Below are positions 57,750 to 64,000 of a stretch of 64,000 nt of DNA, in pieces. The notes below the pieces were generated by a model. The model worked only from the letters and a program-made list of their open reading frames with translations. It searched no databases and was not told where the DNA came from. A program made the translations under genes and the position numbers. The stretch's first letter is position 1, and each line of letters opens with the position of its first letter. Origin of the DNA: Candidatus Limnocylindrales bacterium (GTDB lineage Bacteria > Desulfobacterota > Binatia > UBA1149 > CAITLU01); NCBI GenBank assembly GCA_035626395.1, contig DASPNR010000042.1, positions 598,484-662,483 on the forward strand, written 5' to 3'.

Positions 57750-58739
57750 TCAGCGGGTGACCGGCTCTGCGGCCTGGCCGAGTCCGAACACGAAATCCTC
57801 CACGGCGCGGTTCCACTGCGCCGGCTGCTCGAAGTACGGCGAGTGCCCGCCCTCGATCTCCTGCACGCGCGAGGATGGCAGGTGGGAGGCGGCGCGGCGG
57901 ATGATGGCGGGAGGGAAGATGCGGTCGCGGCTGCCGACCAGGAACAGCGCAGGCACGCGATTGGCCTTCAGCGCCGCGGCCTCGGCGCGCGCTGCCGCCA
58001 GCTGCGACGCGATCTCGCCGGGCCTGGGCGAGCCGAACGTGCTCAGCGCCTGGTAGAGATAGCCGAGGTCGGGCCGCGAGCGACTGAACTCCGCATCGAG
58101 GGCAGGGTGGACGCCCAGCGGCGGCGGCGAAGCGGACAGCGCGCGCGCCTGCTCGACCATGCGGCGATGGTGGGCGGCGATGTGATCGTCGCTGATGCCG
58201 GCCACCGTGTCGGCCAGAACCAGGCCGCGTACGCGCTGCGGATTGCGCAGCGCCATGCCGAGCGCGGTCCATCCGCCCATCGATTGCCCGACGATGACGG
58301 CCTGGCCGATCCCGGCAGCATCCATCACCGCCGTCAGGTCCTGCACCAGCACACCGACGTCGAATCTGCCGTGTGCGGGGCCCGAGGGCGCAAAGCCGCG
58401 CTGGCTCAGCGTCAGCACCGTGTGGGTCGGCGCGAAGTGTGCGACCTGCTGGAACCACACCGCGTGATTGCCGCCGAGACCGTGGATGAACACGATCGCC
58501 GGACCCTTGCCGATGCGTTCGTAGTAGATCCGCGTGCCGTCGGTGGCCGTCGCGGTGCCGGCGACCCGCGCGGGCGCCGCCGCTTGCACTGCTGCTGCGG
58601 CTTGCCGTTCGCCGGGCGACCGCGTCTGCACCGTCTCGGCCGCCTGCGTCGCGCCGGGCGGCACGGGCGGACGCGACGCGCAGGCGGCAATGCCGCACGC
58701 GACGAGGGCTGCCGCCAGTGCGGTGTGCCTCGCCCGCAT
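57750..58739 (-). CDS. lipoprotein alpha/beta hydrolase
   Basis: This encodes 329 residues from the ATG at 58739. The N-terminus has a lipobox-like IAACAS after a signal, and a Gln/Ala-rich linker. The hydrolase domain follows: IVFIHGLGGNHAVWFQQ (oxyanion region), nucleophile Ser in VGQSMGGWTALGM, then GLVLADTVAG, Asp in LFLVGSRDRIFPP and His in EIEGGHSPYFEQPAQW. It is probably an envelope esterase or epoxide hydrolase-like enzyme. The start overlaps the acyl-CoA dehydrogenase stop as TGATG, so the genes are translationally coupled. Confidence 0.85.
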   Translation of the reverse strand: MRARHTALAAALVACGIAACASRPPVPPGATQAAETVQTRSPGERQAAAAVQAAAPARVAGTATATDGTRIYYERIGKGPAIVFIHGLGGNHAVWFQQVAHFAPTHTVLTLSQRGFAPSGPAHGRFDVGVLVQDLTAVMDAAGIGQAVIVGQSMGGWTALGMALRNPQRVRGLVLADTVAGISDDHIAAHHRRMVEQARALSASPPPLGVHPALDAEFSRSRPDLGYLYQALSTFGSPRPGEIASQLAAARAEAAALKANRVPALFLVGSRDRIFPPAIIRRAASHLPSSRVQEIEGGHSPYFEQPAQWNRAVEDFVFGLGQAAEPVTR

Positions 58740-60472
58740 CAGTGCTCCAGCTTCAGGTCCTCGGCCAGGACCGCGTCGATGCGCGAGTTCCAGGCAGGGT
58801 CGGCATCGGGCCGGTACGCGGGTAGCAGATGGCGCCGGATGAACAGCTGCGCCACCGCCGTCTTGCTGCTGCCATTCCCGAGCGCAATCTCGCGATCGGC
58901 CTCCCATAGCAGGCGCGATGCCTGGAACAGGCGCGACATCTCGGTGAGCTGCCGGCGGAAGTGGGTTGCGCCGTACTCGGGCACCGTCAGCGAGCGCGTC
59001 ATGCGGCCGCCGAGATCGCTCAGCGTTTCGACCAGCGGCGGCACCTCGGCGCGCAGCTCGGCGTTCTCGAGGCTCTCGAGCACCGTCGTGATCTCGTCGT
59101 AGACGTTGGGCAGCAGCGCCAGCTTGGCGCTGTCCTTGAGCACCTGCATGCACAGCACGTTGTGCGTGCCCTCCCAGCTCTCGAACACGAAGTTGTCGCG
59201 CAGCAGCCGCGGCACCGGCGAGAAATCCTCGATCGCGCCGTTGCCGCCGAGCACCTCGAGCGCGGCATGCGCGACGTCGCTGGCGGCGATGGAGGTGATG
59301 TACTTGTTGGCGTTGACGAGGAAGCGATACAGGCTCAGCTCATGCTGATCGGCGGTGGAGGTCTCGACCTTGTCGATCAACGTGGTGAGGAACAGGGTGG
59401 AGGAGAGCGCGGCCTGCTCTTCGCACTTCATCGCGGCCAGCGTCTCGCGCACCATCGGATAGCGGCCGATCGGATTGCCGAACGCCTTGCGAGCGGCCGC
59501 ATAGGTCACCGCTTCGATGTAGGCGCGGCGCATGACGCCGGTGGATCCGAGCGCATTGACCCAGCGTGAGGTGTTCAGCACCAGACCCGCGGCGATCTTG
59601 AAGCCATCCTCCAGACGCCCGATGGGGTAGGCGAGCGCACCCTGGAAGTCGATCTCTCCGCTGGCCATCGCGCGAGTGCCGAGCTTGTTCTTCAGCCGGC
59701 GGATGCGAAATCCGTTGATGGCGCCGTCGTCCGTGCGGCGCGGAACCAGGAAGGCACCGAGGCCGGCGGTGCCGGGTCTGCCGCCGGCGACGCGGGCCGT
59801 GATGAAGAACTGATCGGCGTTGGCCACCGAGCAGAACCACTTCTCGCCGCGGACCCGCCACATGCCTTCGCGCTCCGGATCGGGCGTGGCTTCGACCACG
59901 TTGGCGCCGACGTCGGAGCCGCCCTGCACCTCGGTCATGAACTGCGAGCCCATGTGCGCGCGGTCGTAGTCGGGATCGAGCAGCCGTGTCAGGAAGCGCT
60001 CCTGGAGCGCGGGCGTCCCGTGCACCTGCAGCGCCTTGATCAGGCCCGAGGTGCAGGCGACGGGGCACGCATGGCCGCCTTCGCCCATGTGTGCGAGCAG
60101 GTAGATCATGGCTGCCTGCTCCAGGTTGCGTCCAGGCTTGGCCTGGATCGCCATGATCCCGCTACGCCAGATGTGCCTGCCGGCCTCGCGGTACGAAGGG
60201 TGGAACTCGACTTCCTCGGTCAGCTCGCCGATGCCCGACCAGCCGCGCAGCCGCGGCAGGTTCTCGACGCGCTCGCAGTCGACGACCAGCGGATCGACCT
60301 TGCTGGCGAGCACGCCCCCGAAGTCGCGCAGCCGCGACCGCATGGCGTCGGCCTCGCCCGCACCGGCGAACAACGCGAGCAGGCGGTCGAGGTTGGCGTT
60401 GCAGGTGTAGTAGTTGTCAGGCTTGCTTCGCAGCCAGCCCTGCAGGAGCTGACGGCCGACGTTCTCACTCAT
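58739..60472 (-). CDS. AidB-like acyl-CoA dehydrogenase
   Basis: This encodes 577 residues from the ATG at 60472. Acyl-CoA dehydrogenase fold: helical N-domain, then [21 protein letters not shown] (shortened) and [16 protein letters not shown] (beta domain), [20 protein letters not shown], and the C-terminal helices with [38 protein letters not shown] and [17 protein letters not shown]. Length and the [14 protein letters not shown] form resemble AidB/long ACADs, though AidB itself has no strong acyl-CoA activity. It probably dehydrogenates an unusual acyl-CoA. It is divergent from an SDR gene. Confidence 0.9.
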   Translation of the reverse strand: MSENVGRQLLQGWLRSKPDNYYTCNANLDRLLALFAGAGEADAMRSRLRDFGGVLASKVDPLVVDCERVENLPRLRGWSGIGELTEEVEFHPSYREAGRHIWRSGIMAIQAKPGRNLEQAAMIYLLAHMGEGGHACPVACTSGLIKALQVHGTPALQERFLTRLLDPDYDRAHMGSQFMTEVQGGSDVGANVVEATPDPEREGMWRVRGEKWFCSVANADQFFITARVAGGRPGTAGLGAFLVPRRTDDGAINGFRIRRLKNKLGTRAMASGEIDFQGALAYPIGRLEDGFKIAAGLVLNTSRWVNALGSTGVMRRAYIEAVTYAAARKAFGNPIGRYPMVRETLAAMKCEEQAALSSTLFLTTLIDKVETSTADQHELSLYRFLVNANKYITSIAASDVAHAALEVLGGNGAIEDFSPVPRLLRDNFVFESWEGTHNVLCMQVLKDSAKLALLPNVYDEITTVLESLENAELRAEVPPLVETLSDLGGRMTRSLTVPEYGATHFRRQLTEMSRLFQASRLLWEADREIALGNGSSKTAVAQLFIRRHLLPAYRPDADPAWNSRIDAVLAEDLKLEH

Positions 60473-60610
60473 GTCGTTTCTCCGCCGCCTCGATGGCGAG
60501 ACACGACTATCAACCTTCGCCACCCGTGCAACAGGCGCGGGTTGCTCGGAGACACCGGCTTGCTACCCTCGCGCGCCCGCCGCGGTCCCATCTCGAGGAG
60601 GAGATCTCGT

Positions 60611-61378
60611 ATGCAACTTGCCGATACCATCGCCGTCGTCACTGGAGGCGCTTCCGGACTCGGGCTGGCCACCGTCGAGGCCATTCTGCAGGGCGGCGGG
60701 CGTGCCGCCATCCTGGATCTCGCACGCTCCGACGGTGAGCAGGTCGCCGCCAGGCTCGGCGAGCAGGCGATCTTCGCGCCTGCCGACGTCGCGAGCGAGG
60801 AAGAGGTGACGGCGGCGCTCGACAAGGCCGCGGCCGCATTCGGCAACATCAACGTCTGCGTCAACTGCGCCGGCATCGGGACGGCGATGAAGACCGCCGG
60901 CAAGGGCGGGACGTTCCCGCTGGCGCTGTTCGCCAAGACGATCGAGGTGAACCTCATCGGCACGTTCAACGTGATGCGCCTTGCGGCGGCCAGGATGCTC
61001 GGCAACGAGCCGAACGCCGAAGGCGAGCGCGGGGTCATCATCAATACCGCTTCGGTGGCGGCATTCGATGGACAGATCGGCCAGGTGGCCTATTCGGCGT
61101 CGAAGGCGGGCGTGGTCGGCATGACGCTGCCGGTGGCGCGCGACCTGTCGCGCGACGGCATCCGCTGCAACACGATCGCCCCTGGCACCTTCGACACGCC
61201 GATGCTGGCGCTTCTTCCCGAGGAGGCGCGCAAGGCGCTGGCTGCGGGCATTCCGTTTCCGCAGCGCCTCGGCCGCCCGGCGGAGTACGCGCAGCTGGCG
61301 TGCGCGATCATCCAGAACGCGTACCTGAACGGCGAGACGATCCGTCTGGACGGCGCGTTGCGCATGCCGCCGCGCTGA
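60611..61378 (+). CDS. 3-hydroxyacyl-CoA dehydrogenase-like SDR (HSD17B10 type)
   Basis: This encodes 255 residues. It is a classical SDR with [22 protein letters not shown] after beta-2 (Asp, favouring NAD), [19 protein letters not shown], catalytic Ser in [11 protein letters not shown] and Tyr/Lys in [12 protein letters not shown]. The insert [14 protein letters not shown] and the [13 protein letters not shown] segment are typical of the type-10 17-beta-hydroxysteroid/3-hydroxyacyl-CoA dehydrogenases. It probably oxidises a 3-hydroxyacyl-CoA next to the divergent acyl-CoA dehydrogenase. Confidence 0.9.
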   Translation: MQLADTIAVVTGGASGLGLATVEAILQGGGRAAILDLARSDGEQVAARLGEQAIFAPADVASEEEVTAALDKAAAAFGNINVCVNCAGIGTAMKTAGKGGTFPLALFAKTIEVNLIGTFNVMRLAAARMLGNEPNAEGERGVIINTASVAAFDGQIGQVAYSASKAGVVGMTLPVARDLSRDGIRCNTIAPGTFDTPMLALLPEEARKALAAGIPFPQRLGRPAEYAQLACAIIQNAYLNGETIRLDGALRMPPR

Positions 61379-61444
61379 AGGCGGGCTCGATCGGAAGGAA
61401 GGAACGGCGGCCTCGGCAGCCACCGTCCCGGGCGACCGCTCAGA

Positions 61445-62395
61445 TCAGAACGCGACTTCGACTGGCGTCGAGTAGAACTGCCGGTACCACTTCCGGAACC
61501 TCGAGATGTCGCCGTCGCCCTCGGCGAGCACGGGCTTGTCGCGGAACAGCTTGTTGTTCCACAGTGGCATGTCCAGCTCCCAGTCCTTGGCGTAGTAGTC
61601 GTAGAAGCCCGCCGCCGTTTCAGGGTTGGAGCTGTTGTGCACGTAGTAGTTGTGCGTGAGCAGCATGCGCTCGGGCTCGATGGGCGTCAGCGACTGGACC
61701 GACACGCCTTCGATCAGGCCGCTGACGCGCGTCAGCGACAGGCCCGGGCCGAACATGAACGAGCGGATGGTGGCAAGGCCCTCGGCGCTGGATTGCGCGG
61801 CGGCGTCGCGCTCGAAGTCCAGGTGCAGCTTACAGATGGGACCTTCGGTGTCGTAGATGACCCCGCGCACGTTCATCTTGTGCAACGTGCCGAAGTGGGC
61901 CACGTCGAAGCCGTTCTCGTACAGCTCCTGCGGATGCGAGGTCAGCTCCCACTGCCGGCGGCCGAGCACGTGGTAGTCGGGGCTGGAGGTTTCGGGAATC
62001 ATCTCGGGCGTCCACTGCGGCGCTGCGCCCTCGGCATGGTTCCAGATGATGATGAAGCCGTTCTGCTCGCGCACGACCGGCTTGCCGATGGCTGCCCGGG
62101 GCGGGATCCTCTTCGCATAGGGGATGTCGACGCACTGGCCGCTCTCTCCCGACCAGCACCAGGCGTGGAAGGGGCAGCGGATGTTGTCGCCTTCGACCTT
62201 GCCGCCGACGCCGAGATGGGCGCCGAGGTGCGGGCAGTAGGCGTCCAGGACGTGGGCGGTGCCGCCCTCGCCGCGGAAGACGACGAAGTCGCGGCCGAGC
62301 GCTCGCACCGCCTTGATCTGCCCAGCCTCGAGCTCATGCGAGTAACAGATGTTGAACCAGCCATTGGGATAGGGGGGCAGGGTGATGCGGGTCAT
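61445..62395 (-). CDS. Rieske non-heme iron oxygenase (KshA/cholesterol 7-desaturase-like)
   Basis: This encodes 316 residues from the ATG at 62395; GAGGAAG lies upstream. The standard order is seen: Rieske centre CPHLGAHLG (Cys54-x-His56) and CPFHAWCW (Cys74-x2-His77); then the catalytic domain with NGFDVAHFGTLH, where Asp164, His167 and His172 bind the mononuclear iron. PYAKRIPPRAAIGKP between them is typical of ketosteroid 9-alpha-hydroxylase (KshA) and Neverland/DAF-36-type oxygenases. A role in sterol or cyclic lipid oxidation is inferred. It converges on the SDR gene. Confidence 0.9.
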   Translation of the reverse strand: MTRITLPPYPNGWFNICYSHELEAGQIKAVRALGRDFVVFRGEGGTAHVLDAYCPHLGAHLGVGGKVEGDNIRCPFHAWCWSGESGQCVDIPYAKRIPPRAAIGKPVVREQNGFIIIWNHAEGAAPQWTPEMIPETSSPDYHVLGRRQWELTSHPQELYENGFDVAHFGTLHKMNVRGVIYDTEGPICKLHLDFERDAAAQSSAEGLATIRSFMFGPGLSLTRVSGLIEGVSVQSLTPIEPERMLLTHNYYVHNSSNPETAAGFYDYYAKDWELDMPLWNNKLFRDKPVLAEGDGDISRFRKWYRQFYSTPVEVAF

Positions 62396-63123
62396 GGCTT
62401 CCTCGCGCGGCGGCATCGCCGGGCTAGAACGTGTTTCAATCGGGCGCCATTATAGGCGGCGACGGTCCGTTGTCTATCGGCTGACGGGATTGGGCGGCGC
62501 CGGCGGCGGCGCGCCGCGGCCTCCCCGCCGGAGCCACCATACCGGCAGCGCGTTCGGCGGCGATGGGCGCGTTCGCGGGAAACACCGGGCTCGCCGTGCC
62601 GTGGCGGGCGACTCCGGCCCGACGCGGGCACACCGCGACTGCCCTTGCCGCGACATGCGCATGTCCGCCGTGCCGACGCGGGCACGCCGCGACTGCCCTT
62701 GCCGCGACATGCGCATGTCCTCCGTGCCGACGCGGGCACGCCGCGACTGCCCGTGCCGCGACATGCGCACGTTCTCCATGGCCCGGCTTGCGTCAGTGTT
62801 GGCGTCAGAGCAGGTTCGCGATTGAGACACTTGGTGAGACAGGCAGGCGTCGCAGGACGAGGCTGAATGAACGGCGGTCACTGCGGGATTCGGGCGGCAC
62901 GGGTATCTGGCCGAGGCTTCCGACCGACAATCCTGCACCCGTCTATTGGAGAAATGTGCAGCCTTGCGATTGAGGGGGCCGGTATCCCTTCCCAACGCGT
63001 CCGTTAATTTGCTAAACACTCCTTAGACCGAGCAAAAGGGACGGGAGTGCCAGGGGGCACTCTGCCCGCCCGTCGTGCGAGGGGCACGCGGCCGGCCGTT
63101 CTACTTAAAAACTTGGGGGGCCC
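62396..63123. other. long intergenic region with tandem repeats
   Basis: These 728 bases separate the Rieske gene from the last secreted protein. They contain a 54-bp tandem repeat (62619-62780) and a hairpin at 63045-63062 (GAGTGCC / GGCACTC with loop AGGG) in the probable 5' leader of the next gene. No tRNA or other gene was found; a reading frame through the repeats (62382-62825) is discussed under rejected items. Confidence 0.6.
62619..62780. repeat. 54-bp tandem repeat, 3 copies, each with a palindrome
   Basis: Three units of exactly 54 bases (62619-62672, 62673-62726, 62727-62780) share most positions; the third is the most diverged. Each contains GACATGCGCATGTC, a perfect 14-bp palindrome in units 1 and 2 (62652-62665 and 62706-62719) and an imperfect one in unit 3. 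The array lies upstream of the Rieske oxygenase start and could be an iterated operator. Confidence 0.85.
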
Positions 63124-64000
63124 ATGGGTCACGAAGTCACTTCCCAACGCCTGCTGCGCTTGAGTGCGTCGACGCTTGCGGTCGCTCTAATGATCGGCCT
63201 GGCGACGCCGTCGCAAGCGCAGATCCAGACTGCGGATCAGCGCGCATGCATCCTGGCGATGAATCGGGCAGCGGAGTCCATCGGCTCCGAGCAGCGCCTG
63301 CAGGTCCTGACCTGCATCGCCAATGCGCAGGCAGGCCTCCTCCCTCCGGGCATGAGCGTTGCCGACTGCATCGCCGCTCCCTCCGGAAAGCTGCAGCAGG
63401 TCATCGCCGCAGCATCCGATTCCGAGCTTCGCACGTGCCTCGACACCCCCGACTTCGGCTACTCCACGGCGCAGGACGTCACCGACGCGGTGCTGGGTCA
63501 GGAGATCCAGCTCGCAACGGAGATCTTCGGCCTCGACCAGCCCGGCGCGATCCTTCCGCTCATCGACCGCGCAGGCTCGCGCTGCCAGGCGGCCGTGGCC
63601 AAGAATTACCGGCGCCTGGTCAGCGAGCGCATGCGCGCATTCATCACCTGCAAGACCGACGGCCTGGGCGTAGGTCGCATCACGTCGGCCGCGGGACTGC
63701 AGGAATGTTTCGATGCCATCGCCGAGGATGCGGACGGCCGCATCCAGAAAGCGTTCCTCAAGCTCGCCAAGGATGTCGTCAAGCGCTGCTCGGTCGTCGA
63801 CATCGCCGCTGCGTTTCCCGGCGAATGCGCCGACGCTCCGGACTTCCTGACCTGCGTCCAGGAGCGGATCTCGTGTCGCACCTGCATCGCGATCAACGCG
63901 GTCGACGGCGTGATGGAGCCCTGCGACGTTTTCGACAACGGCGAGGTCGATCGCAGCTGCGTCGATCCCCGCGCGAACGAGTGCGAAGGCGAGGGTGGCG
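63124..64000 (+). CDS. secreted Cys-rich helical-module protein (cut by window end)
   Basis: The gene starts at the ATG at 63124 after a GGGGGGCC stretch and runs in frame to the window end (292 codons seen). A signal peptide (1-32, ending TPSQAQ) is followed by helices with paired Cys: CILAMNRAAESIG, LQVLTCIANAQAG, CIAAPSGKLQQVIAAA, CQAAVAKNYRRLVSERM, then the C-rich ending EGECADAPDFLTC type (FPGECADAPDFLTCVQERI) with CRTCIAINAVDGVMEPCDVF. That last segment matches the Cys part of the haloperoxidase fusion (LPGRCSASDAEALFDCVVD). No enzyme motif is seen so far; the 3' part is not visible. Confidence 0.8.
   Translation, partial: MGHEVTSQRLLRLSASTLAVALMIGLATPSQAQIQTADQRACILAMNRAAESIGSEQRLQVLTCIANAQAGLLPPGMSVADCIAAPSGKLQQVIAAASDSELRTCLDTPDFGYSTAQDVTDAVLGQEIQLATEIFGLDQPGAILPLIDRAGSRCQAAVAKNYRRLVSERMRAFITCKTDGLGVGRITSAAGLQECFDAIAEDADGRIQKAFLKLAKDVVKRCSVVDIAAAFPGECADAPDFLTCVQERISCRTCIAINAVDGVMEPCDVFDNGEVDRSCVDPRANECEGEGG

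Noticed and set aside
62619-62780. Array considered as a CRISPR
   Set aside because: The units are contiguous 54-bp tandem copies with no unique spacers and no cas genes nearby.
62382-62825. Frame encoding three 18-residue repeats (PTRARRDCPCRDMRMSSV type) across the 54-bp array
   Set aside because: There is no ribosome site and the translation is Arg/Cys-rich, as expected from a GC-rich tandem repeat whose period is a multiple of three. The array is more likely noncoding; a proteomic hit would change this.
1-64000. tRNA, rRNA, IS elements, integrases or prophage genes
   Set aside because: I looked for TpsiC-arm patterns, transposase or recombinase motifs and terminal repeats and found none I could support.

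Overview
The window is about 64 kb of GC-rich bacterial chromosome, densely coding on both strands. Seen directly: Shine-Dalgarno starts, frequent GTG starts, intrinsic-type hairpin terminators, lipoproteins and an outer-membrane barrel, so a Gram-negative-type cell. The many secreted proteins with Thr-rich linkers and small paired-Cys helical modules, the BNR-repeat protein with a characteristic C-terminal domain, and the abundance of acyl-CoA, SDR and Rieske genes are what I would expect from Candidatus Binatia (Binatota / Desulfobacterota_B). That placement is inference; no rRNA or tRNA gene was seen.

Layout. 0-13.5 kb: end of an E2-like acyltransferase, a SnoaL protein, a secreted BNR protein, then acyl-CoA and lipid genes (HMG-CoA-synthase-like/OB fusion plus thiolase, enoyl-CoA hydratase, nitroreductase, two SDRs, phosphotransferase), pterin dehydratase and DoxX. 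13.8-22 kb: a large Cys-rich secreted protein, a DAPG-hydrolase-family protein, an ArsC-like gene read through an in-frame UGA with a SECIS-like hairpin, and the giant helicase lhr. 22-29.5 kb: MOSC protein, a basic-tailed protein, an outer-membrane barrel, TetR, SYLF, a RTX/FG-GAP surface protein and DUF3817. 29.5-33 kb: a tightly overlapped four-gene operon (2-hydroxyacid dehydrogenase, epimerase, MBL hydrolase, SnoaL). 33-38 kb: secreted sugar-dehydrogenase-like protein, GST/HxlR pair, VOC protein, two lipoproteins. 38.6-42.8 kb: a very large FG-GAP/ASPIC-vanadium haloperoxidase fusion. 42.8-49 kb: acyl-CoA synthetase, DLH hydrolase, and an operon of membrane protein, GDPD phosphodiesterase, a Rieske protein with reversed domain order and a class III cyclase. 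48.9-53 kb: PaaX regulator, desaturase and DprE1-like oxidase operon, and an AHL-lactonase-like MBL protein. 53-64 kb: secreted propeller with dockerin-like tail, ilvA, DUF2461, lipoprotein hydrolase with AidB-type acyl-CoA dehydrogenase, SDR, a conventional Rieske oxygenase, a 54-bp tandem repeat array, and the start of another Cys-rich secreted protein.

How it fits together. The intracellular genes point to oxidative breakdown of lipid, sterol or aromatic compounds through CoA thioesters, with Rieske oxygenases and hydrolases opening the substrate and acyl-CoA dehydrogenase, hydratase, SDR and thiolase steps shortening it. The envelope genes form a second theme: large secreted propeller, RTX and Cys-module proteins, each a stand-alone transcription unit, several followed by a strong hairpin terminator. 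The most notable items are the UGA-containing ArsC-family selenoprotein, the permuted Rieske oxygenase and the haloperoxidase fusion.
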